Positions 17,682-26,617 of a stretch of 64,000 nt of DNA are shown one piece after another; positions within the stretch are counted from its first letter, which is position 1, and the number at the start of each line of letters is the position of its first letter. Below the pieces are notes generated by a model. That model saw only the letters and a list, made by a program, of their open reading frames with translations. It had not been told where the DNA came from and ran no database searches. This DNA is from Vibrio mangrovi. Lineage in GTDB: Bacteria; Pseudomonadota; Gammaproteobacteria; Enterobacterales; Vibrionaceae. A program made the position numbers and the translations under genes. The stretch covers positions 868,001-932,000 of the forward strand of contig NZ_AP024883.1 of the NCBI RefSeq assembly GCF_024346955.1, in the 5' to 3' direction.

Positions 17682-18603
17682 ATACCCGCTCGATAATATC
17701 AAGCTCGTCTAAACCGGAGAGTGTGAATAAAGCGATCTGTTCTTGTATCCAGGCAATAAACACTTTGACTTTTTTTCTTTGCAGATAACTCTCAGGCGCA
17801 CAGATGTAGTAGCTATAGCGGGAACGGATTGCCTGACTGCCAATCCGAATCAGTTTATTCTCCTGAATATAGCGATGAGCCAGCGAGTGTTTCATCAAAG
17901 CCACGCCCTGTACAGCTAATGCACCTTCAAGGACAAACAGTGAGCCTTCATACTGGAGTGTCGGGCGGCCGGTTGGGGCGTTTAATGATTTCAGCCACAG
18001 TTCCCAGCTCATATCAGGAATCATGTCTTCAATTAAATCAACCCGGTGTAAGTCATTGACTGACTCAATTCTGTGTTGCTTTTGATAAAGCGGATGACAA
18101 ACCGGATAGAGCACTTCATCCATCAGCTTGATACTGGTGAGATTTTCATAACTCCCCTGACCATAGCGGATACAGAGATCAACCGAGTCATCCTGAAACG
18201 TCACCAGTGCATCTTTCGGATCGATAAGTAACATAATGTCAGGATGCTTTTCTCTGAATTCCTGAAGCTTAGGTACAAGCCAATGCTGGGCAAAAGCCGG
18301 GTGGGTAGAAATCGAGAGTTGATTGGGAGTTGGATCCTGAGTTAACTGCTGTATACCGGCATAGAGTTCTGAAAATCCTTTCTGGGCGTACTTATATAAT
18401 ATTTGGCCTTCAGCGGTGAGGTGAACTTTCCGGTGTTGACGGATAAATAACTCGCACTTTAACCACTCTTCCAACTGGCGTATCTGCTGACTGATTGCAG
18501 CTGCGCTGACAAAGAGTTGCTCGGATGCAATTTTGAAGCTTCCTGCTTTGGCTGCCATGTAAAAATAATAGACGGATTGTAAAGGAGGTAGGCGGCTTTT
18601 CAC
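17680..18603 (-). CDS. LysR-family transcriptional regulator (GcvA-like)
   Basis: A 307-residue LysR-type regulator. The N-terminal winged helix-turn-helix is clear (FYMAAKAGSFKIASEQLFVSAAAISQQIRQLEEWL, about residues 13-47). It is followed by an effector-binding domain beginning near residue 95 (LSISTHPAFAQHWLVPKL) that resembles the GcvA/AmpR branch. It is divergently transcribed from a DUF1127 gene 99 bases away, a recurrent pairing, so that gene is its likely target along with itself. Effector unknown. Confidence 0.85.
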   Translation of the reverse strand: MKSRLPPLQSVYYFYMAAKAGSFKIASEQLFVSAAAISQQIRQLEEWLKCELFIRQHRKVHLTAEGQILYKYAQKGFSELYAGIQQLTQDPTPNQLSISTHPAFAQHWLVPKLQEFREKHPDIMLLIDPKDALVTFQDDSVDLCIRYGQGSYENLTSIKLMDEVLYPVCHPLYQKQHRIESVNDLHRVDLIEDMIPDMSWELWLKSLNAPTGRPTLQYEGSLFVLEGALAVQGVALMKHSLAHRYIQENKLIRIGSQAIRSRYSYYICAPESYLQRKKVKVFIAWIQEQIALFTLSGLDELDIIERV

Positions 18604-18702
18604 TTAAGTTTTCCTTAACTGATTGTCAGATTTTATCGTTTGTACCCTAGCTGATTTTCGACAATTATTAACCACGGAAAGACCACATATCAAGGATAAA
18701 CT

Positions 18703-18909
18703 ATGAACGAGATTGTCAACAAACTTCAGCCGCCTGTGATTGATACTTATCGTTTTTGGGTTAAGAATATCTACTCTTTGATAAAGCAATGGCGGCAGAA
18801 TGCCAAAACACGTCGGCAACTGTCTGAGCTGCCGGAGCACCTGTTGGAAGATATCGGTGTGACACCTGAAGAGGCACATAAGGAATCCCAAAAATACTTC
18901 TGGGACTGA
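18703..18909 (+). CDS. Small DUF1127 (YjiS-like) protein
   Basis: 68 residues, arginine-rich. The DUF1127 core lies in the middle (LIKQWRQNAKTRRQLSELPEHLLEDIGVT, residues 26-54), where the L-x-x-L-x-D-I-G-V-T ending is diagnostic. The ATG is preceded by AAGGA. It is divergent from the LysR gene at 17680. DUF1127 proteins in other bacteria have been linked to RNA turnover and phosphate or carbon metabolism, but no specific role can be assigned here. Confidence 0.82.
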   Translation: MNEIVNKLQPPVIDTYRFWVKNIYSLIKQWRQNAKTRRQLSELPEHLLEDIGVTPEEAHKESQKYFWD

Positions 18910-18943
18910 ATTATTGCCGTACTGAGGTTTTTATACCGCATTT

Positions 18944-18984
18944 CCGAAAATCATCCGCTTGTTAACCATACGGATGATTTTCGG
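18944..18984. other. Strong hairpin between the converging DUF1127 and acyl-CoA ligase genes
   Basis: A perfect 14-bp stem (CCGAAAATCATCCG at 18944-18957 and its complement at 18971-18984) with a 13-base loop contains the ligase stop codon. There is no long T tract on either side, so it may be a weak bidirectional terminator or an RNA 3'-end stabiliser. Confidence 0.55.
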
Positions 18985-20677
18985 TGATTAACTCCTCCCA
19001 GACAACAAACTTATCTTTTGGCCAGTGCAACCCCAACTGATGGTACTTTTTCTCAAGCAAATGCCTTTTGATTTTAAGAGTCGGTGTCAGGATTCCGTTT
19101 TCAATATTCCATACCTCTTTCACCATCAACACGCCCTTAATCTGTTCATGGGACTGTAGTTCCTGATTCACTTCTTCAACGATTCGTCTGGCCGAACGTT
19201 CATAGCGGGCTTTATCGAAGTGTGGGATATTATGTGGAACCACTAAGAGAATCGGGCCGGGAAGTCCTAAACCGATCAGGCAAAGCATTTCTACCCGGCT
19301 GGCGTGATAGAGTTTTTTCTCGATTGGTACCGGAGAAACAAATTTGCCTTTTGCTGTTTTGAACGTGTCGTTTTTTCTGCCAAGTAAGGTCAGATAACCT
19401 TCAGGATCAAGCCTGCCGATATCTCCTGTTTTAAGCCAGCCGTCTTCGGTCAGAACTTCGCGGGTTGCCTGTTCATTCTTATAGTAACCACTAAATACTC
19501 CTTTACCGTGAACCCATACTTCTCCTTCATCAGCGATTTTGAGTGTGATTCCCGGACCTGCCTGACCGACGGTGCCTATTTTCGATTTCTTATAGGGGTA
19601 ATTCAGGGTGGAATAAGCGAAGGATTCAGTCATTCCCCAGGCCTCGGTAATCTTCAGACCCAGATGATCATACCAGTCTAATAAGTCAGGAGAGACCGGA
19701 GCGGAGCCGCAACCGAGAACTCTGGCTTTATTCAGTCCCAATGCATGGGCAACTTTATTACGGACGATATTGCGAACCAGCGGGATCTTCAACAGTAGAT
19801 CGAGTCGTTTCTGGGGAAGTGTATCCAGAATGCGCTGCTGGAACAGTGTCCACAGCCGGGGGACTGAAATGAAAAGAGTCGGACGGTGCATTCTGACGTC
19901 TTCGATGAAAGTATCCAATGACTCAGGAAAGGCCGTTTGTGCACCGGATACAATGGATGAACCAAAAATGTAGACCCGTTCAGTAATATGAGAAAGCGGC
20001 AGGTATGAGAATAGCCGGTCATGGCTATTGATACCGATAAAATGACTTAGTTGATTGACTGACCAGCTAAAGCCACCATAACTGAGCATGGCTCCTTTTG
20101 GGGTGCCGGATGTTCCGGATGTGTAGACTATCGACATCAGTGATTCATCATTATGCTCGGGTTTTTGGTCTGTCGGCTGATGATCATGGATGAGTTGGTT
20201 ATACTGATACTGGCAGTGAGGCGCACTATCATAGGGAAGTGAAATACTGATCAACTGAGATTTCTGCGCCAGTATTTCCAGTACGGATGTTGCATCATCC
20301 AGCTTACCGATAAATGCCGCTTTACACTCGCTATGCGTGATGCAGTAGTCAATCGTATCGGCATTGGCTGTCGGAAAAACAGGAACACTGACAAATCCTC
20401 CCAACATGATCGCCAGATCACAGATAAACCATTCGGCACAATTTTTCGAAACAATGGCAATGCGATCTTCGGGCTTCAGTCCGAGATCATTCAAAGCACT
20501 GACCAGCCTCAGGGCGTGATCTGCAACCTGAGCAAATGTGTATGTTTCAAAACGTCGGTGCCTGATCTGTTTCAGATAGACGGCATTGGGACGTGACTCT
20601 GCCCACTTGAGTAAATATTCATAAGGCGGCTTCAGTGTACAGCCATCAGTATGAGTTTGACTTTGTTGGTTGAGCAT
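18962..20677 (-). CDS. AMP-binding long-chain acyl-CoA synthetase
   Basis: ANL-superfamily adenylate-forming enzyme, predicted to activate long-chain fatty acids to acyl-CoA. The P-loop-like motif VYTSGTSGTPKGAMLS lies near residues 187-202, ITEAWGMTESF near 345-355 and the late GWLKTGDIGRLDPEGYLTLLGRKND stretch near 426-450. At 571 residues it is in the FAA1-like group rather than a close FadD homologue. Single gene, flanked by a hairpin at 18944-18984. It may serve uptake of exogenous fatty acids or recycling, and the substrate cannot be fixed from sequence. Confidence 0.85.
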   Translation of the reverse strand: MLNQQSQTHTDGCTLKPPYEYLLKWAESRPNAVYLKQIRHRRFETYTFAQVADHALRLVSALNDLGLKPEDRIAIVSKNCAEWFICDLAIMLGGFVSVPVFPTANADTIDYCITHSECKAAFIGKLDDATSVLEILAQKSQLISISLPYDSAPHCQYQYNQLIHDHQPTDQKPEHNDESLMSIVYTSGTSGTPKGAMLSYGGFSWSVNQLSHFIGINSHDRLFSYLPLSHITERVYIFGSSIVSGAQTAFPESLDTFIEDVRMHRPTLFISVPRLWTLFQQRILDTLPQKRLDLLLKIPLVRNIVRNKVAHALGLNKARVLGCGSAPVSPDLLDWYDHLGLKITEAWGMTESFAYSTLNYPYKKSKIGTVGQAGPGITLKIADEGEVWVHGKGVFSGYYKNEQATREVLTEDGWLKTGDIGRLDPEGYLTLLGRKNDTFKTAKGKFVSPVPIEKKLYHASRVEMLCLIGLGLPGPILLVVPHNIPHFDKARYERSARRIVEEVNQELQSHEQIKGVLMVKEVWNIENGILTPTLKIKRHLLEKKYHQLGLHWPKDKFVVWEELITENHPYG

Positions 20678-20976
20678 AAGATATATCCATATCAGACTTT
20701 GTCATTTGGCTGCTCTTATATCCGGAGAGAATCATCGGACACAGGGCTTTCATTATTGGTATATGTCTTATCTTTATTTATAGCCAGCCACAGAGCTACT
20801 GCTTTAATGAATTTCAAAGTTTTGATTGAGTTAGCTTTACTTTAAGATAATTTTAATAAATCTGTTTGTTATATAAATTATTTTTGTGATGTGTAACATG
20901 TCTCTGCGGGATGAATCGAACCTTTTTTTCCCCCTGCATCAGGTAACGGAGAATGAACGGAATGCTGTATCCGCTT
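20678..20976. other. Intergenic gap upstream of the acyl-CoA ligase
   Basis: About 300 AT-rich bases between two minus-strand genes. It must hold the promoter of the ligase gene. No RNA gene, repeat or credible coding region was recognised. An overlapping plus-strand frame at 20651-20845 has no supporting features. Confidence 0.4.
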
Positions 20977-22122
20977 TTATTGGGGAATATCACTGGGATC
21001 AGGTTCCGGATATTTCTCTATGACTTCTTTTAAGAATTCCTGATGGTTTCTCAGGGCATTGACACAATGTTTATCCAGTTTCCTTTCTGCAACCATTTTT
21101 TCCAGTTCAAGCAGAGCGAGAGGAACAGATCGAGCCTGTTTGTAAGGGCGATGGCTGGTCAGAGCGTCGAAAATATTGGCTACAGTGATAATCCGTGCCG
21201 GAACGGGAATATCATTATCTTTCAGACCGAAGGGGTAACCGCTGCCGTCCATCAGCTCATGATGGTAGGCAATGATCTCTTTCAGTGTTTGGATACAGGC
21301 ATTATGCAGACATTTGGTTTGTGTTAAGACCGATTCCATAATCTCGATGCCTTTCTCGATATGTCCAACGACCTGTTTTCTTTCCATCACTGCTAATCCA
21401 TCGGGTTTTAGCAGTAAGTGATGTGGCAGTGACAGCTTACCGATATCATGCAGACGGGAGAATAGAGTGATGTGGTCGATCTGTTCGTCATCAAGCTGAT
21501 ATGTCTGAGCCACTCCCCGGGCAATGACTTTGGTGAAGTGATACATTCTTTCCTGATGATCCCGGGTCTGAGCCAGATGTTTAGGGCTTTGTCTGAGAAT
21601 GAAACTGGTCATATCAAGAATTTTATGGATGGTTTCATATTCAGTTGAAATCGCCCGCCGTATTGTTTCTATATGTTTAGAAAGTTGCTGGCAAAGTTGT
21701 TCGTTGAAGACATATCCTTCCTCTGTATTGATAAAAATAAAACCAATAAATTCATCATCGTAATACACAGGTGAGGCGAGTGATGCGCCAAAACGCTGCT
21801 CTCTCAGCCATTGACTGTGAGGGTTATGGGTTTCGAGTGAAGAAGAGAGATCATTAATATAACGGTCACACTGTTGTTCGGCGCAGTCTTTCAGTCTTGG
21901 AAGTTTACCAAGTGGATATTCATAGTGAAGCAGGACTTCACCATGTGGTGTGCTATCAGCATAGGTTTTCAGGTTATCCGATAATGGCTCATAAAGAGCA
22001 AATGAAATTCGGGCGATTTGGGGAAATTGTTCACGAATACGCTCATGGATTTCAACAAACTGTTCACTCAGGCTTCTTTGATGTGAAGTCTGTTGAACAT
22101 CGTTGTGGCGGAGGTTATTCAT
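20977..22122 (-). CDS. HD-GYP cyclic di-GMP phosphodiesterase with an N-terminal GAF-like domain
   Basis: 381 residues. The C-terminal HD-GYP domain is well preserved: HDIGK with H225-D226, the GHIEKG stretch, and HHE at 287-289 leading into D-G-S-G-Y-P with the GYP triad near 296-298. A PARIITVANIFDALTSHRPYK ending follows. The N-terminal ~160 residues resemble a GAF-type sensor (VYYDDEFIGFIFINTEEG). Predicted to degrade c-di-GMP to pGpG or GMP. It has an AAGGGT ribosome site eight bases before the ATG. The position matches remembered V. cholerae VC2340. Confidence 0.87.
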   Translation of the reverse strand: MNNLRHNDVQQTSHQRSLSEQFVEIHERIREQFPQIARISFALYEPLSDNLKTYADSTPHGEVLLHYEYPLGKLPRLKDCAEQQCDRYINDLSSSLETHNPHSQWLREQRFGASLASPVYYDDEFIGFIFINTEEGYVFNEQLCQQLSKHIETIRRAISTEYETIHKILDMTSFILRQSPKHLAQTRDHQERMYHFTKVIARGVAQTYQLDDEQIDHITLFSRLHDIGKLSLPHHLLLKPDGLAVMERKQVVGHIEKGIEIMESVLTQTKCLHNACIQTLKEIIAYHHELMDGSGYPFGLKDNDIPVPARIITVANIFDALTSHRPYKQARSVPLALLELEKMVAERKLDKHCVNALRNHQEFLKEVIEKYPEPDPSDIPQ

Positions 22123-22199
22123 GTGTGTACCCTTACTGCTATTTTGTACCTACTTCTTTATTTAAGTTTAGAAGATCAACTCATAAAAATAGCAGTAAT

Positions 22200-22228
22200 C
22201 GGAAGAAAAAATTTAATTTTTCCTTCCG
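22200..22228 (-). terminator. Palindromic terminator after the GalR-like gene
   Basis: A near-perfect palindrome CGGAAGAAAAAATT / AATTTTTCCTTCCG sits about 20 bases past the repressor stop. AT-rich stem with GC ends, moderately convincing. Confidence 0.45.
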
Positions 22229-22247
22229 CAAGTCTCGTTTTTTCAGC

Positions 22248-23255
22248 TTAGGACGTTGTCAGCTTTTGTACCGAGTCACGCCGAACCAGAGTGGGAGAAA
22301 AACGTAGAGGTTCTGATTCTGGCTGTTCTCCTTTTGCCAGACTCAGAGCCAGCTGAGCCGCCTTTTCACCCATGAGCTGAATCGGATAAAGAACAGTGGT
22401 TAGTTTGGGTCTGACATACCTAGAGATAAAAGCATCGTCAAAGCCAACAATCGAGACCTGATCCGGTGACATCAGTCCATTTTCTTCCAGTACAGAAATT
22501 GCCCCTGCTGCCATGTTATCGTTATAGGCGACGAGAGCTGTAATATCCAGTGATTTCAGCAGCAGGTTTGTCGTTGCGATTTCTCCACCATCAGTATTCG
22601 GTTCTGCCTGCTCAATATAACTGGCTGGCAGAACGATACCGTGATCATTGAGTGCCGCTTTATATCCGGCAATTCGTTGTTCGGTATCTTCAATCAGATG
22701 TGAGGAACTGATACAGGCGATATTTCTGTGACCGTTTTTGATCAGATATTCTGTCGCCATATAAGCACCTTTAAAATTGTCCAGAGAGATGCAGCGGTCT
22801 GCTATTTCCGGTATATAGCGATTAATCAGAACCATTGATTTTACTTCGCGGGCATAGCCGATGAGTTCTTCATCCGAAAGTGCTTTGGCATGAATGACCA
22901 GTGCATCACATCGGCTGTTTATCAGGAGCTCCATCGCTTTTCGTTCGTGTTCGGCATGATGATATCCGTGACCGATAAGAACCTGTTTACCATTTTTGTG
23001 GGCAACTTTATCAACGGCTTTGACCAGCGTCCCAAAGAATGGGTCGGATACGTCATTAACCAAGACGCCGATGATGTTAGTACTTTGACTGACCAGTGCT
23101 CGTGCCGCTGCATTCGGGCGATAACCTAATTTTTGCATTGCGGCTTTGACCGCTGCAATGGATGACTGACTGGCTTTAGGAGACTGATTAACCACGCGTG
23201 AAACTGTTGCGACGGATACTCCGGCTTCACGTGCAACATCTTTTATGGTTGCCAT
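22248..23255 (-). CDS. galR: LacI-family repressor, GalR-like
   Basis: 335 residues. The N-terminal helix-turn-helix ATIKDVAREAGVSVATVSRVVN (residues 2-23) and hinge RPNAAARALVSQ are typical of GalR/GalS. A periplasmic-binding-like ligand domain follows (IIGVLVNDVSDPFFG ... TALVAYNDNMAAGAISVLEENG ... VSIVGFDD). It is predicted to be a galactose-responsive repressor. No gal, lac or mgl genes lie next to it in the window, so it would act in trans. The specific sugar is inferred by resemblance only. Confidence 0.82.
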   Translation of the reverse strand: MATIKDVAREAGVSVATVSRVVNQSPKASQSSIAAVKAAMQKLGYRPNAAARALVSQSTNIIGVLVNDVSDPFFGTLVKAVDKVAHKNGKQVLIGHGYHHAEHERKAMELLINSRCDALVIHAKALSDEELIGYAREVKSMVLINRYIPEIADRCISLDNFKGAYMATEYLIKNGHRNIACISSSHLIEDTEQRIAGYKAALNDHGIVLPASYIEQAEPNTDGGEIATTNLLLKSLDITALVAYNDNMAAGAISVLEENGLMSPDQVSIVGFDDAFISRYVRPKLTTVLYPIQLMGEKAAQLALSLAKGEQPESEPLRFSPTLVRRDSVQKLTTS

Positions 23256-23460
23256 TGAATTCCTCTACATCATTCAGCTAAAAATGGAGCGGTGAAGTCA
23301 TGACATCACTCACGATTCGTTGAGATGGCCCATTTGTCTTCAGATCTTGTAAATGTGGCCATGTTCCTGCAAACGTCTGAATTCTAGCATGAACATGCAG
23401 GCATAAACATGTCACGGGATACAAAACTTTAGTTATAGAGGTGTCAAATCTAAATGAAAC

Positions 23461-23488
23461 AGGCCTCAGAGAAAGAGGCCTGCGAGGG
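23461..23488 (-). terminator. Rho-independent terminator after the cyclotransferase-like gene
   Basis: A perfect 8-bp stem CAGGCCTC (23461-23468) / GAGGCCTG (23476-23483), followed on the minus strand by TTTCATTT. Confidence 0.75.
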
Positions 23489-24049
23489 TCAGGTGAATAC
23501 TTGCCCGAGTATCTGATCGACTTTATCCCGGTGTTCCGGGAGGATTCCGGCATAGTTAACATATCTTGGTTGATGGCGGTCATTCTCTCTGGGGTGTTCC
23601 CATCCGATTGTATGCTGAACAAAGAGATGGGCAAATGCTTCCGAGATTTCAAGACATCCGGTCAGAACCGTATCAACATAGGTTTGCAGAATCGGACTCT
23701 TATGAGTGGGAGGCATCGGAGCATCTTTCACATAGACCCAGATTTCATCGTTTGCCGAGAAAGACAGTTCAGTCTGAATTGCTGTTGATTCCAGTTGAAT
23801 CCGATGATATCCACGCTCACGTTGATCAAACTGAGAGAGTTCATCAGCAGAGACATTAAGCAGAACACCATTGACAAGGCCGTCTCCTCGCTGGGCAACG
23901 AGTGGAGATGCCTGATAGCTGTCATCCACGGTTCCCCAGGAACGGATTAACCCTTCAACAACCGCAGGGCAGGCATTTCCTGTTTGTCCGGTGAGCTGCC
24001 TTGAAGATGAATTCATCAGGCTGCCATAACCAAAAATATAAATTGTCAC
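23489..24049 (-). CDS. Gamma-glutamylcyclotransferase-like family protein
   Basis: 186 residues with the AIG2/GGCT-like fold signature: the N-terminal I-F-G-Y-G-S-L-M (substrate-binding loop, residues 5-12) and an acidic residue in QRERGYHRIQL near residue 78 in the position of the catalytic glutamate. Family members release 5-oxoproline from gamma-glutamyl compounds, but many are uncharacterised. It begins with GTG, four bases after a strong GGAGG. It follows the deaminase gene by 24 bases with a hairpin in between, so it may be partly co-transcribed. Confidence 0.75.
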   Translation of the reverse strand: MTIYIFGYGSLMNSSSRQLTGQTGNACPAVVEGLIRSWGTVDDSYQASPLVAQRGDGLVNGVLLNVSADELSQFDQRERGYHRIQLESTAIQTELSFSANDEIWVYVKDAPMPPTHKSPILQTYVDTVLTGCLEISEAFAHLFVQHTIGWEHPRENDRHQPRYVNYAGILPEHRDKVDQILGQVFT

Positions 24050-24060
24050 AAATCCTCCGG

Positions 24061-24085
24061 GATAAAGGGCGGTTTATGCCGCCCT
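24061..24085 (-). terminator. Intra-operon hairpin spanning the deaminase stop codon
   Basis: AGGGCGG (24066-24072) pairs with CCGCCCT (24079-24085). The loop contains the deaminase stop codon, and TTTATC follows on the minus strand. It could terminate or attenuate transcription into the next gene. Confidence 0.6.
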
Positions 24086-25087
24086 GAAGTTACTGAGATA
24101 CGCCGTTACTTCAGATGTCATCCGGGATTTTTCTTCCGCAGATATAAAGCTGGCCTCAATTGCATTAAGCGTAAATTGTGCCAGCTCAGAGTGACTCATT
24201 GGATGTGCATTGGCAACGGCCATGAAGTTGTCCGTCATGTAACCACCAAAATAGGCCGGATCATCTGAATTGATAGTGACGCAGAGTCCTTTTCTCAAGA
24301 GCTCGACAATGTTGTGCTGCTGCATATTGTCAAACACACAGAGTTTGATATTCGACAGCGGACAGACCGTAAGCGGCATTCGTGTTTCGGCGAGTTGCTG
24401 CACCAGTTTTTCATCTTCGACGCAGCGAACGCCATGATCAACCCGCTGTACTCCGAGCAGGTTCAGAGCGTCATCAATATTGCTTGCCGGGCCTTCTTCA
24501 CCTGCATGAGCTACCGGGATAAAGCCTGCATCGCGGGCCATTTGAAAGACCCGGGTAAATTTTTCCGGCGGATGGCCTTTCTCTGAAGAATCGAGACCGA
24601 CGCCAATAATTTTATCCTTGTAAGGCAATGCCTGTTGCAGAGTTTCGATCGCATCGGCTTCACTCAAATGGCGCAGGAAACACATGATCAGATGGCTGGA
24701 AATACCCAGTTCCTGTTTTGCTTTGGTCAGTGCCCCGGATATTCCATTGATGATCGTTTCGAATGCAATCCCACGTGCTGTATGAGTTTGTGGATCAAAA
24801 AATATCTCGGTGTGAATCACATGATCGGCCTGACAACGGAGCAGATACGCCCAGGTCAAATCAAAGAAATCCTGTTCGTGGATCAGAACATCGGCGCCCT
24901 GATAATAGATATCAAGGAAGGATTGCAGATTCGTGAACTGATAGGCAGCCCGGACTTCTTCCGGTGTATTGAATGGGATATTGACCTGATTTCGTTTCGC
25001 CAGTTCAAACATCAGTTCTGGTTCAAGTGTGCCTTCAATATGTAGATGTAACTCTACCTTGGGTAACTTCTGGATAAAGTCTTGCAT
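24074..25087 (-). CDS. add: Adenine deaminase / adenosine deaminase family protein
   Basis: Zn-dependent purine deaminase of the ADA-like amidohydrolase superfamily, 337 residues. Metal ligands are seen in ELHLHIEG (H14, H16), the late aspartate in NSDDP, and HAGE and VDHGVR between them. Database entries for close homologues usually say adenosine deaminase. However, the stretch GLDSSEKGHPPEKF replaces the G-D-E seen in true adenosine deaminases, and CPLSNIKLCVF is typical of the adenine deaminase branch (yeast Aah1-like). Adenine as substrate is therefore my preferred inference. Followed by a cyclotransferase-like gene. Confidence 0.87.
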   Translation of the reverse strand: MQDFIQKLPKVELHLHIEGTLEPELMFELAKRNQVNIPFNTPEEVRAAYQFTNLQSFLDIYYQGADVLIHEQDFFDLTWAYLLRCQADHVIHTEIFFDPQTHTARGIAFETIINGISGALTKAKQELGISSHLIMCFLRHLSEADAIETLQQALPYKDKIIGVGLDSSEKGHPPEKFTRVFQMARDAGFIPVAHAGEEGPASNIDDALNLLGVQRVDHGVRCVEDEKLVQQLAETRMPLTVCPLSNIKLCVFDNMQQHNIVELLRKGLCVTINSDDPAYFGGYMTDNFMAVANAHPMSHSELAQFTLNAIEASFISAEEKSRMTSEVTAYLSNFRAA

Positions 25088-25123
25088 ATTTGCCTCTGTG
25101 ACAATCAGGTAAATTCAATTGTT

Positions 25124-25171
25124 ATACCAATCTTAGTAATTATCTGCTCATTTAATTACTTTGATTGGTAT
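25124..25171. repeat. 48-bp extragenic inverted repeat
   Basis: ATACCAATC at 25124-25132 and GATTGGTAT at 25163-25171 are perfect inverted copies. Inside them AGTAATTA and TAATTACT pair again, so the whole folds into a 19-bp stem with a short interruption and a loop of about ten bases. It resembles short palindromic repeats scattered between genes in Vibrio and Shewanella relatives. It lies in the 320-bp gap upstream of the deaminase gene, which otherwise shows no gene. Confidence 0.65.
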
Positions 25172-25354
25172 TGATTTTTTTGTGTCATGCTATTGAGTAT
25201 GCATGATCTCGTATTGAGTGTGTATTTTCTGGGGCGCTATGATATCAGTGAATGACCGGATACTGAAAACAGATGTTATGGAAAATCAGTGGGATTGAGA
25301 AAACAGAGGGATGTTATCTTCTCTCTAATGATTGCTGACTATCTGATTTCTATA

Positions 25355-25383
25355 GAAAAGGCTGGCGTTATTCCATGCCAGCC
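25355..25383 (-). terminator. Rho-independent terminator after dapD
   Basis: Perfect 7-bp stem GGCTGGC (25360-25366) / GCCAGCC (25377-25383) followed on the minus strand by TTTTC, 25 bases past the dapD stop. Confidence 0.78.
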
Positions 25384-25407
25384 CTGCGAGGTAGAATTCA
25401 GAAGAGA

Positions 25408-26439
25408 TTAGTTGTTGCTGTGCAGTTCATCATTCAGTTCAACTGCTGATTTGTTTGCCAGACATTCAACCTGACCGGTCAGCGAGTTCCGTCTGAACAG
25501 AAGATCGGATACGCCAGCCAGATCCCGGCCTTTCACGATTTCAACTTCATTTCCGTCTTTATCCAGCATCCGGACTTTGGTTCCGGCAGTGATGTACAGA
25601 CCGGACTCGACAGTACAGCGATCGCCCAGCGGGAAGCCCAGACCAGCGTTCGCGCCCAGCAATGAATTCTCACCAATAGAGACAATGACTTTTCCGCCAC
25701 CAGATAAGGTTCCCATGATGGAAGCACCACCGCCGATATCTGAACCGTTTCCGACCACGACACCAGCTGAAATCCGGCCTTCAACCATGCTGACGCCGGT
25801 TGTTCCGGCATTGAAGTTAATGAATCCTTCATGCATTACGGTTGTTCCTTCGCCGACATGAGCTCCGAGACGAACACGGGAAGTATCGGCAATACGCACA
25901 CCTGCGGGTACAACGTAATCAACCATCTTCGGAAATTTGTCAACGCAGTCAACGCTGAGCGTGCGCCCAGCCAGACGAGCTTCCATCTGACGTTCTGCCA
26001 GTTCTGGTAAATCGATTGGACCTTCGTTGGTCCAGGCAATATTGTGAAGCAGGCCAAAGATGCCATCCAGAACTGTGCCGTGTGGTTGCACCAGACGATG
26101 GGAGATCAACTGAAGTTTCAGAAAACCTTCAGCAACTGTCTGTGGCTTGTCATCATTTGCCAGAATGACGCAAACCAGTGGCTGAGCAGATGACGCGGCT
26201 TTTGCTGCGAAGTCTGCACTGGCTGTTTCACTTCCGGCCTGAAAAGCCTGAACCAGTTCACCGGCCTGTGCTGCGGTTACTTCAAGCGTTTCATTACCGC
26301 CCTGATAGCCGATAGTCGCTGCCAATTGTGCAACCAGGTCATCGTTTGGGTTAAGGATTGGTGTCGGGAAATACGCTTCAATAATCTTTCCGTCACGGTT
26401 TTTGGTTGCAGTGCCTAGGGCCAGTGCAAAATAAGCCAT
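25408..26439 (-). CDS. dapD: Tetrahydrodipicolinate N-succinyltransferase DapD (long form)
   Basis: Succinylates tetrahydrodipicolinate in the diaminopimelate/lysine pathway, using succinyl-CoA. The C-terminal half shows left-handed beta-helix hexapeptide repeats (GVRIADTSRVRLGAHVGEGT, GASIMGTLSGGGKVIVSIGENSLLGANAGLG). At 343 residues it belongs to the longer DapD class used by vibrios and pseudomonads rather than the 274-residue enteric form. Monocistronic, with its own terminator. The ATG is preceded by GGAGATAA. Confidence 0.94.
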   Translation of the reverse strand: MAYFALALGTATKNRDGKIIEAYFPTPILNPNDDLVAQLAATIGYQGGNETLEVTAAQAGELVQAFQAGSETASADFAAKAASSAQPLVCVILANDDKPQTVAEGFLKLQLISHRLVQPHGTVLDGIFGLLHNIAWTNEGPIDLPELAERQMEARLAGRTLSVDCVDKFPKMVDYVVPAGVRIADTSRVRLGAHVGEGTTVMHEGFINFNAGTTGVSMVEGRISAGVVVGNGSDIGGGASIMGTLSGGGKVIVSIGENSLLGANAGLGFPLGDRCTVESGLYITAGTKVRMLDKDGNEVEIVKGRDLAGVSDLLFRRNSLTGQVECLANKSAVELNDELHSNN

Positions 26440-26617
26440 TATTTATCTCCATCGGTAAATTGCGTTTCTGTTGCCGGGCTAAAATACGGCATCGAAATCA
26501 GATGTGATTCATCATAAAGAGCCGCTAAACAGGATGAAAGTTCTCAGTGGCAGAAAGTCTGCCAACCGATATGTGTTGTCTTTTTAGCGATATATCATCC
26601 CATAAAGAAGGGCTTTG

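Noticed and set aside
18604..18891. 95-codon minus-strand frame antisense to the DUF1127 gene
   Set aside because: Antisense to a well-supported small gene and without features.
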